Shown here piece by piece: positions 1 to 6,325 of a stretch of DNA of 8,542 nucleotides. The first letter of the stretch is position 1, and the number at the start of each line of letters is the position of its first letter. The position numbers were made by a program, and so were the translations under genes. The notes below the pieces were generated by a model. The model was not told the origin of the DNA. It ran no database searches and was given only the letters and a program-made list of their open reading frames with translations. Origin of the DNA: Hyphomicrobiales bacterium (GTDB lineage Bacteria > Pseudomonadota > Alphaproteobacteria > Rhizobiales > Beijerinckiaceae); NCBI GenBank assembly GCA_028290595.1, contig JAQGJO010000557.1:1-8542 (forward strand), written 5' to 3'.

Positions 1-36
1 GCAGAACTCCTATTGATTGATGGCCTTCCTACCGCA

Positions 37-63
37 TGAAGCCGCCAAGGGGAAGCGGCTTCA
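37..63. terminator. Hairpin downstream of the sugar kinase, possible terminator
   Basis: A perfect 9-bp inverted repeat (TGAAGCCGC / GCGGCTTCA) with a 9-base loop lies 57 bases past the kinase stop codon. There is no run of T on either strand after it, so it is not a classical rho-independent terminator. It could still be a 3' end-protecting hairpin or a shared terminator for convergent genes. Bases 1-36 stay open in plus-strand frame 1 and end at a TGA at 37-39 (last residues ELLLIDGLPTA), so a plus-strand gene might finish exactly at this hairpin, but twelve codons are too few to call one. Nothing else is recognisable in bases 1-119. Confidence 0.35.
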
Positions 64-119
64 CTTGCATGCAACGGTTAAGCAGTGGTGGATTGATCCG
101 TCTTGCCCGACAGTCTTGT

Positions 120-1052
120 CTATGTTGGTAAAAATGTATCGAGTTCGGCCCGTGTCGGCGGCTCGGCACCGCGCCGGGCACATGTCATCGCCGCCGCGCG
201 GTTGGCAAGATTGAGCCAGCGCACCACCTTCTGGCGATCAGGCAAAAGCCCGCCTGGTCCGAGACATCCCTCATCATACATGGCCGCCAGGAGGCCGGCG
301 CTGAACACATCGCCGGCGCCGACGCTGTCGACGACTTCTACGTTCGGCGCGGCGCTGGAGAGCATTTCCTGGCCGAAGAACGCGCTCGCGCCATTTGCAC
401 CGCGTGTGAGGACGGCAAGCTCGACGCCAAGCTCTTGCCAGCGCCGCATCGCTGTTTCCGGCGACACGTCCGGGTAGAGCCAGGACATGTCTTCTTCGCT
501 GGCCTTCACGAAAGTCGAGGCGGCCACCCTGTCTTCGATCAGCCGCACGGTCGTCTCTCGCGGCGGAACCACGGAAGGCCGGATGTTCGGATCGAAGCTG
601 ACGGAGGCATGGCCCCGCGCCAGCCGCATGAAGGCGAGCGCCGCCTCTCCCTGCGCGCCAAGCGTGCAGCGAAACGACGCGGCATGCAGATGATGGACGC
701 CGGTTGGCCACGACGCAGGAAGCGCGTAAGGCTCGCGATCGGCCGTGCCGTCGAGATAGAGGCTGAAGCGCGGCGCGCCCGTAGAGCTATGCGGCGTCGC
801 CAGCGCCAGCGGCATCGGCGCATCGCTTCGCACGCAAAAATCGAGATCGACGCCGGCTGCCGACAAGGCGCGCACGAAGCGGTCACCATGCACATCGCGC
901 GACAGCGCACCGGCGAAGCCGTTTGCGATGCCGAGGCGGCCGAGCGCCAGCGCCGTATTGAACGACGAACCGCCCAATGCGCTTTCGAACGCCGCCATAT
1001 CCGCATCTCTGGCGATGATGTCGAGGACCGCCTCGCCCATCACGAGAACCAT
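120..1052 (-). CDS. PfkB-family carbohydrate kinase (fructokinase-like)
   Basis: Cytoplasmic ribokinase/PfkB-type kinase that transfers phosphate from ATP to a sugar; fructose is the likeliest substrate, but specificity is inferred. Seen: 310 residues, the usual length; an early glycine-rich stretch GGSSFNTALALGRLG (27-41) that matches PfkB signature 1 and contacts the sugar; SFDPNIRPS (152-160), a motif common in fructokinases; the C-terminal signature DSVGAGD (242-248), with GAG as anion hole and Asp248 as catalytic base. The chosen start is the ATG at 1052, preceded by GGAGAGAG. An upstream in-frame ATG at 1094 lies inside a palindromic repeat and would add 14 residues (MPGTSPGMTERADP) of repeat-derived sequence, so it is rejected. 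The stop is TAG. It lies downstream of pheA on the same strand but is separated by 217 bases and two repeats, so it is probably not tightly co-expressed. No sugar transporter lies nearby to name the substrate. Confidence 0.9.
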   Translation of the reverse strand: MVLVMGEAVLDIIARDADMAAFESALGGSSFNTALALGRLGIANGFAGALSRDVHGDRFVRALSAAGVDLDFCVRSDAPMPLALATPHSSTGAPRFSLYLDGTADREPYALPASWPTGVHHLHAASFRCTLGAQGEAALAFMRLARGHASVSFDPNIRPSVVPPRETTVRLIEDRVAASTFVKASEEDMSWLYPDVSPETAMRRWQELGVELAVLTRGANGASAFFGQEMLSSAAPNVEVVDSVGAGDVFSAGLLAAMYDEGCLGPGGLLPDRQKVVRWLNLANRAAAMTCARRGAEPPTRAELDTFLPT

Positions 1053-1067
1053 GGGGTCCGCTCTCTC

Positions 1068-1101
1068 CGTCATGCCCGGGCTTGTCCCGGGCATCCACGC
1101 C
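1068..1101 (-). repeat. Palindromic intergenic repeat, copy 1
   Basis: A 34-base element whose core ATGCCCGGGCTTGTCCCGGGCAT is a 9-bp perfect stem with a 5-base loop. It lies just upstream of the kinase ribosome-binding site. From memory, this core is a frequent short interspersed repeat of Bradyrhizobium-like genomes and often produces spurious peptides such as MPGLVPGIHA. It forms an inverted pair with the copy at 1178-1211 (30 of 34 positions match). Strand is arbitrary for a palindrome. Confidence 0.85.
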
Positions 1102-1177
1102 GTTCATGCGGATGAAGTGAGATTGTGAAGGCAGCCTTCTTGTGGCAGCTCTTTCCTGCAGTGTATCCCAATGTCCC

Positions 1178-1211
1178 GGCGTGGATACCCGGCACAAAGC
1201 CGGGCATGACG
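1178..1211 (+). repeat. Palindromic intergenic repeat, copy 2 (inverted)
   Basis: The second copy lies in opposite orientation to 1068-1101, with 76 bases between them. Of its four differences from copy 1, two are partners in the internal stem (a G-C pair replaced by C-G), one is in the loop, and one creates an A-C mismatch at the stem base. The two copies can therefore fold as separate hairpins or pair with each other as one long stem. A REP/BIME-like role at the 3' end of the pheA transcript is possible. Confidence 0.85.
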
Positions 1212-1232
1212 CGGTTGGGTTGCATCCGCGTT

Positions 1233-1252
1233 ATAGCGATGATGAGCGCTAT
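1233..1252. terminator. Weak hairpin after pheA
   Basis: ATAGCG and CGCTAT form a 6-bp stem with an 8-base loop, 17 bases past the pheA stop. No T-run follows on the minus strand, so it is a poor intrinsic terminator. The stronger repeat hairpin at 1178-1211 comes next in the same direction of transcription and may be the real end-forming or stabilising structure. Confidence 0.25.
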
Positions 1253-1269
1253 TCGGCGATTAGTTTGCA

Positions 1270-2130
1270 TCAACCATTCGCGTGAGCCTCCTTGCGGAAC
1301 GAATGCACCGGATAGACGCCAAGAATGCGGCGCTCGCTGGTGAAGAACTCGAGCTCTTCCAGCGCGCGCTTGAGCGGCGGGTCTTCCGGATGGCCTTCCA
1401 CGTCGGCAAGAAACATCGTCGCCGAGAACTCGCCGTCGACCATATAGCTTTCCAGCTTCGTCATATTGACGCCGTTGGTGGCGAAGCCGCCGAGCGCCTT
1501 GTAGAGCGCCGCCGGCACGTTGCGGACGCGAAACACGAAGGTCGTCATCGTCGCGCCGTTGTTGGGCACCGCCCAGTCGGCCTGCTTGGAGAGAACGACG
1601 AAGCGCGTCGTATTGTGCTTCTCGTCCTCGACGTCGCGCATCAATATTTTCAAGCCGTAGATTTCGGCGGCCAGTTCGGGCGCCAGCGAGGCGCGCGTCG
1701 GGTCGTTCCATTGCGCCACTTCGCGTGCAGAGCCCGCGGTGTCGCTTGCGATGATCGGCGTCAGCTCGAGTTTGCTGATGATCTTGCGACACTGGCCGAG
1801 CGCATGGATATGGCTGTAGACCGTCTTGATCGTCGCCAGGCTGGCGGAGGGGATCGCCATAAGCTGAAAGCGGATCGGCAGAAAATATTCGCCGATGATA
1901 TGCAGGCCCGAACCCGGCAGGAAATGGTGGATGTCGGCGACCCGGCCGGCGATGGAATTCTCGATCGGGATCATGCCGAGATCGGCCGCGCCGTCGGCGA
2001 TGGCTGAAAAAGAATCCTCGAATGTGGCGCAGGGCAGGGGTTCCCAATCCGGATACACGGCCTTGCAGGCGATGTGGGAATTGGCTCCCGGCTCGCCCTG
2101 ATATGCAATCTTCTTTCCGTTCGACATCAT
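1270..2130 (-). CDS. pheA: Prephenate dehydratase
   Basis: Monofunctional prephenate dehydratase: converts prephenate to phenylpyruvate with loss of water and CO2, the step that commits to phenylalanine synthesis in the cytoplasm. Seen: 286 residues, the usual size for a dehydratase plus ACT domain without chorismate mutase. AYQGEPGANSH (9-19), GMIPIENSIAG (52-62), YSHIHALGQC (105-114), SDTAGSA (129-135) and the active-site TRF motif in NTTRFVVL (173-180) follow the family order. The ACT domain (about 195-275) binds phenylalanine for feedback control; its usual ESRP is ESYM (227-230) and GALV is PAALY. I recall such forms as normal in alphaproteobacteria. Two ATGs stand in tandem at 2130 and 2127; AGGAAG lies 3 bases before the first and 6 before the second, so either may be used. 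The stop is TGA. It is divergent from the amidohydrolase, so it has its own promoter in 2131-2290. Confidence 0.96.
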   Translation of the reverse strand: MMSNGKKIAYQGEPGANSHIACKAVYPDWEPLPCATFEDSFSAIADGAADLGMIPIENSIAGRVADIHHFLPGSGLHIIGEYFLPIRFQLMAIPSASLATIKTVYSHIHALGQCRKIISKLELTPIIASDTAGSAREVAQWNDPTRASLAPELAAEIYGLKILMRDVEDEKHNTTRFVVLSKQADWAVPNNGATMTTFVFRVRNVPAALYKALGGFATNGVNMTKLESYMVDGEFSATMFLADVEGHPEDPPLKRALEELEFFTSERRILGVYPVHSFRKEAHANG

Positions 2131-2290
2131 CTACTTCCTGGCAGTCCCAATGCGCCGCAGTCCGTCGCGACAGTCCTTAGCAGGTCGCGCCGCCCCGGGG
2201 TATGGGCAAAAACGGCGATTTCGACCACCCGGAGCCGGCCCTTGCCGCAATCCCGGCGTCTGATATCTCTTGGACAACCGGAGGTTCGTT
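2131..2290. promoter_or_regulatory. Divergent intergenic region, promoters for pheA and the amidohydrolase
   Basis: These 160 bases separate two divergent genes and must hold both promoters. I could not find a convincing -35/-10 pair on either strand. Visible elements: three direct CAGTCC copies (2142-2147, 2158-2163, 2171-2176; GGACTG in the pheA direction), the 8-bp palindrome GTCGCGAC (2164-2171), CCCCGGGG (2193-2200) and the 9-base palindrome TTGCCGCAA (2242-2250). I see no phenylalanine-rich leader peptide, so attenuation of pheA is not supported. The amidohydrolase ribosome-binding site GGAGG is at 2280-2284, 6 bases before its ATG. It selects ATG 2291 over an in-frame TTG at 2270. Confidence 0.55.
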
Positions 2291-3646
2291 ATGTCGGACA
2301 TGCTGATACGGGGCGGAAGCATTGTTTCGATGGACGACCATGTCGGCGATCTCAAAGGCGACATTCTGGTTCGCGAAGGCATTATCGGCGCCATCGCGCC
2401 TGCGATAGCGCCGCCGCCGGGCGCCGAGGTTCTGGACGCCACCGGCAAGATCGTCATGCCGGGCTTCGTTAACGCCCACATGCACACGTGGCAGACCGGC
2501 CTGCGCGGCGTCGCCGCCGACTGGACCATCTCGCAATATCTGCGCGCCATCCATGCCGGCCTCGCCACGCATTTTCGTGCCGAAGATATCTTCATCGCCA
2601 ACCTTGCGGGCGCGTTGAGCCAGCTCAATAGCGGTACGACCACCCTGGTCGACTGGTGCCACAACAATCCCAGCCCCGAGCACACGGATGCCGCCGTCGA
2701 AGGCCTCGTGCAATCGGGCATCCGGGCCCTGTTCCTGCACGGCTCGCCGAAGCCCGACCCCAAGCCCGGACAGAAACATTTCAGCGAAGTGCCGATGCCG
2801 CGCAGCGAGGTCGCGCGTCTGCGCAAGGGGCAGCTTGCCTCTGACGAGGCGCTGGTGACGCTCGGCCTGGCGATCCTCGGGCCGTGCATGTCGATCTACG
2901 ATGTCTGCTGCGACGATTTCAGGCTGGCACGCGAGACCGGCACGGTCGCCAGCATGCATGTGACCGGTCCGCTGCTGACGCCGGACGGCTTCGAGCGTCT
3001 TGCGGCAGAAAAGCTGCTCGGCCCGACGCTCAACATCGTGCATGGCAATGTGCTGAGCGATGCGCAGCTCGATCTCCTGGTCGGTCACGGCGTCCATTTC
3101 ACCGTGACGGCGGAAGTCGAGATGCAGATGGGCTTCGGCCGTCCGCTCACCGGCCGCCTGCGCCGGCGCGGCGCGTCGATCTCGATCGGCTCCGATATCG
3201 AATCCGGCATGAGCAGCGATATGTTCACGGTGACGCGCATGACCTTGCAGTCGCAACGCTTCCTCGACAGCCTCGACAGTTTTGCCGAAAGCGGCAAAGG
3301 GCCGGCCGAAATCACCATCCCCTGCCGCGAGGCATTGCGCTGGTCGACCATCGACGCGGCGCGCATGGCCGGGCTCGATCATCGCACCGGATCGCTGACG
3401 CCGGGCAAGGCGGCGGATATCGTTCTGCTGTCGGCGCGCGATCTCAATATGCATCCGGTCGTCGATCCGGTCGCGTCCATCGTGCTGCAGGCCGGCGGCG
3501 CCAATGTGGATACGGTGATGGTCGGCGGCGTCATACGCAAGCGCGACGGCGTCCTGCTTTATTCCGATCTGTCGCGGCGCCTGGATGAATTGGCGCAATC
3601 GAGCACCCGCATTCTGACCGATTTCAACAAGGCGCGCGCCGCATAG
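2291..3646 (+). CDS. Metal-dependent amidohydrolase (AtzA/TrzN-like family)
   Basis: A 451-residue cytoplasmic TIM-barrel amidohydrolase with the beta-sandwich flanks of the AtzA/TrzN/guanine-deaminase-like group; probably hydrolyses a C-N bond (amide, amidine or ring) with one divalent metal. Seen: N-terminal sandwich strand LIRGGSIVSMDD (5-16); MPGFVNAHMH with metal ligands His63 and His65; His223 (SMHVTG); His251 (VHGNVLSD); Asp302 (IGSDIESG); C-terminal sandwich GSLTPGKAADIVLL (367-380). In AtzA-like enzymes the third ligand belongs to HxxE, whose Glu activates water; here it is H-V-T-G, with Gly226 in the Glu position. The start at 2291 has a GGAGG six bases upstream; the 7-codon TTG extension at 2270 is rejected. 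The oxidoreductase gene follows after 29 bases, likely in one operon. The substrate is unknown; dihydropyrimidine-, triazine- or oxopurine-type compounds are only possibilities. Confidence 0.88.
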   Translation: MSDMLIRGGSIVSMDDHVGDLKGDILVREGIIGAIAPAIAPPPGAEVLDATGKIVMPGFVNAHMHTWQTGLRGVAADWTISQYLRAIHAGLATHFRAEDIFIANLAGALSQLNSGTTTLVDWCHNNPSPEHTDAAVEGLVQSGIRALFLHGSPKPDPKPGQKHFSEVPMPRSEVARLRKGQLASDEALVTLGLAILGPCMSIYDVCCDDFRLARETGTVASMHVTGPLLTPDGFERLAAEKLLGPTLNIVHGNVLSDAQLDLLVGHGVHFTVTAEVEMQMGFGRPLTGRLRRRGASISIGSDIESGMSSDMFTVTRMTLQSQRFLDSLDSFAESGKGPAEITIPCREALRWSTIDAARMAGLDHRTGSLTPGKAADIVLLSARDLNMHPVVDPVASIVLQAGGANVDTVMVGGVIRKRDGVLLYSDLSRRLDELAQSSTRILTDFNKARAA

Positions 3647-3675
3647 GACGCACGCTGGTATCGAGGGAGGGAGAC

Positions 3676-4557
3676 ATGCGCACGATTGGTATGATCGGGC
3701 TGGGCAAGATCGGCATGCCGATCGCCGACCTGCTTTTGAAAAGCGGCTTCAACGTGGTTGGTTACCGCCGCAGCGCCATGGACGGCCTGCGGGCGGCTGG
3801 TGGAACGCCGCTGGCATCGCCGGCGGAAGTTGCCGCGCAGGCCGATATCATCCTCTCTTGTCTGCCGTCGGAGGCTGCGCTCGACGAGGTCGTCGCCGGT
3901 CCCAAGGGCCTTGTGCACGGCATGCGTGCCGGCCAGATTTGTCTCGAACTCGGCACCTATCCAGTCAGCGTCAAGGAACGTCAGCGCGAGCGGCTGGCGA
4001 AGATCGGCGCGATCTTTCTCGACGGCGAAATCAGCGGCACGCCGGGCATGGTCGCCGCCCGCAAAAGTGCCGTCTACATCAGCGGCGATGCGCAGGCTTG
4101 TGAAAGTGCCAAACCGGTCATCGCCGGCTTTTCAGATGCGTGTTTTTATTTCGGCGCGTTCGGTTCATCGATCAAGGTGAAGCTGATCGCCAATCTTCTG
4201 GTCACGCTCAACATCACCGCGACGGCCGAAGCCATGACGCTGGCGCGGCAGACCGGCATCGATCTCAACATGATCATTCAAGCGGTGGCGAGCGGCGCCG
4301 GAAATTCGGCGCAGTTTGCTATTCGCGCGCCCTGGATGGCGGAGCGGAAATTCCTGCCGGCGCAGGGCAGCATCGAGCTGGTGAACCATTACCAGAAGGC
4401 AGCAAAGGACATGGCGATCGACCTCGGCGTCGCCACGCCGATGCTCGACAAGACCATCGAACTTTTCGACAAGGCGCTGGCCAATGGTCTTGCCGACTAC
4501 GATGTAGCGGCAATCGCCGATGTCATCAGCGCTTTGCCGCCGCCAAATAAAGTCTAG
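3676..4557 (+). CDS. NAD(P)-dependent oxidoreductase, 3-hydroxyisobutyrate dehydrogenase family
   Basis: Beta-hydroxyacid dehydrogenase family enzyme that oxidises a 3-hydroxy acid to its semialdehyde, or the reverse, with NAD(P). Seen: 293 residues, normal length; N-terminal Rossmann motif MIGLGKIGMPIA (6-17); the substrate loop FLDGEISGTPG (114-124), where Ser120-Gly121 match the family's D-x-P-V-S-G-G; a catalytic Lys169 in KVKLIAN with Asn173 four residues later; and KDMAIDLG (244-251) in the all-helical C-terminal domain. The basic Arg31-Arg32 at the end of strand 2 (GYRRS) suggests NADP, as an inference. A strong GGGAGGGAG lies 2 bases before the ATG. It follows the amidohydrolase by 29 bases on the same strand, so they are probably co-transcribed. 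It ends in tandem TAG TAG stops and runs into the convergent GST gene with only 14 bases between. Relatives include tartronate-semialdehyde and glyoxylate/succinic-semialdehyde reductases; the exact substrate is not readable. Confidence 0.9.
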   Translation: MRTIGMIGLGKIGMPIADLLLKSGFNVVGYRRSAMDGLRAAGGTPLASPAEVAAQADIILSCLPSEAALDEVVAGPKGLVHGMRAGQICLELGTYPVSVKERQRERLAKIGAIFLDGEISGTPGMVAARKSAVYISGDAQACESAKPVIAGFSDACFYFGAFGSSIKVKLIANLLVTLNITATAEAMTLARQTGIDLNMIIQAVASGAGNSAQFAIRAPWMAERKFLPAQGSIELVNHYQKAAKDMAIDLGVATPMLDKTIELFDKALANGLADYDVAAIADVISALPPPNKV

Positions 4558-4575
4558 TAGGCGAGTAAAGTCTAG
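4548..4575. repeat. Short tandem duplication across convergent gene ends
   Basis: TAAAGTCTAG occurs at 4548-4557 and again at 4566-4575, each followed by GCGAG after a 0-3 base offset (TAGGCGAG, then GCGAG). The first copy supplies the TAG stop of the plus-strand oxidoreductase. The second, read on the minus strand, supplies the TAG stop of the GST. No hairpin terminator is visible at this junction, so the two convergent transcripts may overlap. Confidence 0.8.
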
Positions 4576-5192
4576 GCGAGGCCTTCGAGCTTCAGCACTT
4601 TCTGCACGGACGGACGAGCCTTCATGCGCTGGTAATGCGCCGCGACATTCGCCGGCAGCGGCCAGTGGGCGCGTTCCGCGATCCAGAATTCGAAGAAATA
4701 AAGCGCGCTGTCGGCAATGGAGAAGTCGCCCATCAGCCATTCTTTCTTGTCGAGCTGCTTGTCGAGCAGGGCCAAGCCCTTTTCGGTCATTTCCTTGCCG
4801 CGCGCCTTGATCTTGGGATGCTCCTCCTCAACGCTGCTGTAGTTTACCGTGCGCCAGAAACGGGTCCATGCCTGCATGTGCAGGGTGGCGACGATATAAT
4901 CGACCGTCTCCAAAGTGCGCGCCAGTTTCTCAGGGTCGCTCGACAGCAGCTTCTTGTCGGGATTGGTCAACGCCAGCCATGTGGAAATCGCCGGAAACTC
5001 GGTCAGCACCGTGCCGTCGTCGCGCTCCAGCGCCGGCACTTTCGACTTCGGATTAATCTCCACATAACCAGGCTCAAACTGGCCCTGTTTCGTGAAATCG
5101 ACCAGCTTGAGATCGTAAGGCTTGCCGATCTCCTCAAGCAGAACATGAATGCCCATCGCGCAAGTGCCGGGCATATAATACAGCGTCGTCAT
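4572..5192 (-). CDS. Glutathione S-transferase, beta-class-like
   Basis: Cytoplasmic glutathione S-transferase of 206 residues; joins glutathione to an electrophile or performs glutathione-dependent reduction or isomerisation. Seen: N-terminal thioredoxin-fold domain (1 to about 80) opening TLYYMPGTCAMGIHVLL, where Cys11 stands at the catalytic cysteine position of bacterial beta-class enzymes (E. coli GstA reads YKPGACS); the cis-proline motif KVPAL (51-55); the glutathione-binding TE (64-65) in GTVLTEFPAI; helical C-terminal domain with the N-capping box DFSIADSALYFF. The start at 5192 is chosen for the GAGGGAG 7 bases upstream; an upstream in-frame ATG at 5237 adds 15 residues unlike any GST start. 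It is last in the four-gene minus-strand unit, 89 bases after the binding-protein gene. Its ribosome-binding site lies inside a predicted hairpin, suggesting separate translational control. It might detoxify or open a reactive intermediate of the pathway, by inference. Confidence 0.9.
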   Translation of the reverse strand: MTTLYYMPGTCAMGIHVLLEEIGKPYDLKLVDFTKQGQFEPGYVEINPKSKVPALERDDGTVLTEFPAISTWLALTNPDKKLLSSDPEKLARTLETVDYIVATLHMQAWTRFWRTVNYSSVEEEHPKIKARGKEMTEKGLALLDKQLDKKEWLMGDFSIADSALYFFEFWIAERAHWPLPANVAAHYQRMKARPSVQKVLKLEGLA

Positions 5193-5225
5193 GGCGGGTC
5201 TCCCTCGAAGGAAATGACTTCCGCC
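5193..5225 (-). promoter_or_regulatory. Hairpin that covers the GST ribosome-binding site
   Basis: In the minus-strand RNA, a 13-base 3' arm ending directly at the GST start codon (positions 5205 down to 5193) can pair with three blocks upstream: 5209-5213, 5216-5218 and 5221-5225, leaving 2-base bulges and a 3-base loop. One pair is G-U. The Shine-Dalgarno GAGGGAG (5206-5200) is mostly inside the paired arm. This would lower GST translation unless the structure is opened. The fold was worked out by hand, with no energy calculated. Confidence 0.45.
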
Positions 5226-5281
5226 TATTGTTCCCATGCCGGTTCAGGCTTGGCAATGCTAGCGATGAGCAAAGTTTTCTG

Positions 5282-6304
5282 TCAATTGGCGAAGATTTCG
5301 CGCACCCGCTTGCGCACGCCCTCGTCGGCCTTCACCGTCTGCTCGACGACCTTTTGCAGCAGCAGATGGTCGCCGGGTTCGACGGAGAGATTCATCTTCG
5401 CCGCTTCGGCCAGCAGTTCGGGATCTCTCGCCATTTTCTGAAAACCCTCGCGCAGCGCGGTGGCGATGGCGGGTGGCACATCCGGTGGCGCGGTATAAGC
5501 GCGGCCGATGGCGCCGCCGGAGGCATAGAGCGTCAGCAACTGCTTGTCCTGATCGGTCTTGGCGAATTCCAGCAGCGCCGGCACATCCGGCAGTTCGGGA
5601 TCGCGTTCCGGCACGTCCTGCAGGATGATCTTGATCTTCTTCTCGCGCAGCCAGCTCTGGTGCTGGGCTTTGATGACGGCCCATGACGTGCCGGCGCCAT
5701 CGACTTCGCCGCGCTCCATGGCAAGCATGCCGGGGCCGGAAGAGGGATAGCCGGAAACGACCTTGAATTTCGTGCCGATGAGAACGTTGAGCAGACGCGG
5801 CACCGTCTCGGCAAGATTGGCCGGGCCGGTGCCGGCCATCGTCATCTCGATCGTCTTGGCGTCCTCGACCGATTGCGCCTTGGATGTGTGCCAGACGAGA
5901 TGAATGTTGTTGCTGGAGGCGATACGGCCGATCCAGGTCAGTTTCGCCGCATCATATTTGGCGCCGGGATTGTGCAGCGCCTGTTCCATCGCCAGTGTCT
6001 CGCCGAGCGCGCCGATGGCGGAGCCATCTTTCGGCGCGACGGCGTAAATGTAGTTCGCCGCCTGCAGCGATCCAGCGCCCGGCATGTTCTGCGGCACCAC
6101 GGCCGGCTGGCCTGGAACGAAGCGGCCGAGATGACGGGCGACGAGGCGCGCATAGAGATCGTAGCTGCCGCCCGGCGCATAGCCGACCGACATGGTGATC
6201 GTCTTTTTGCCGGCGTAGAATTGCTCCGGCGATTGCTGTGCTTGCGTGCTGGTGGAAAATGCGCCGATAGCTGCAATTGCCAGAATGCTCTTATGAAACG
6301 GCAT
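5282..6304 (-). CDS. Tripartite tricarboxylate transporter substrate-binding protein (Bug/TctC family)
   Basis: Periplasmic solute-binding protein of the Bug/TctC family, which binds small carboxylates, amides or aromatic acids and delivers them to a TctAB-type membrane carrier. Seen: 340 residues; a signal peptide with basic start (MPFHK), hydrophobic core (ILAIAAIGAF) and likely cut after STQA at residue 22; SVGYAPGGSYDLYAR (39-53), the family's ligand-loop motif with Asp49; PGAGSLQAANYIY (76-88); GTGPANLAETVPRLLN (158-173); then the usual C-terminal half. ATG 6304 is preceded by GGGAGGG and gives a proper signal peptide; a longer in-frame ATG at 6373 would spoil it. It follows the hydrolase by 85 bases that contain a hairpin. 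No TctA or TctB gene is in the window, so it is either an orphan receptor using a carrier elsewhere, as is common for Bug proteins, or a sensor. Ligand unknown. Confidence 0.92.
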   Translation of the reverse strand: MPFHKSILAIAAIGAFSTSTQAQQSPEQFYAGKKTITMSVGYAPGGSYDLYARLVARHLGRFVPGQPAVVPQNMPGAGSLQAANYIYAVAPKDGSAIGALGETLAMEQALHNPGAKYDAAKLTWIGRIASSNNIHLVWHTSKAQSVEDAKTIEMTMAGTGPANLAETVPRLLNVLIGTKFKVVSGYPSSGPGMLAMERGEVDGAGTSWAVIKAQHQSWLREKKIKIILQDVPERDPELPDVPALLEFAKTDQDKQLLTLYASGGAIGRAYTAPPDVPPAIATALREGFQKMARDPELLAEAAKMNLSVEPGDHLLLQKVVEQTVKADEGVRKRVREIFAN

Positions 6305-6325
6305 GGATCCCTCCCAGGTCCGGTG

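Noticed and set aside
435..1115. 226-codon plus-strand open frame opposite the sugar kinase
   Set aside because: Arg-rich, low-complexity translation with no family motif; it is a shadow of the kinase gene, which has clear PfkB motifs. Its C-terminal end is repeat sequence.
1068..1211. CRISPR array or insertion sequence in the repeat region
   Set aside because: Only two copies, in inverted orientation, with no spacers of regular size and no transposase gene.
1125..1343. 72-codon plus-strand frame with peptide VPAWIPGTKPGMT
   Set aside because: The peptide is the translation of the palindromic repeat, a familiar spurious product, not a gene.
1070..2047. 325-codon minus-strand frame overlapping pheA
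   Set aside because: Alternative frame of the same strand with Arg-rich translation; pheA motifs are in the other frame.
2131..2290. Phenylalanine leader peptide or attenuator before pheA
   Set aside because: No short frame with clustered Phe codons and no terminator/antiterminator pair seen.
2177..3598. 473-codon minus-strand open frame opposite the amidohydrolase
   Set aside because: Longer than the real gene's frame but His/Arg/Ala-rich without domains. The plus strand has metal ligands and a good ribosome-binding site.
4635..5441. 268-codon plus-strand frame opposite the GST and binding-protein end
   Set aside because: Crosses two real genes and their gap; no recognisable motif.
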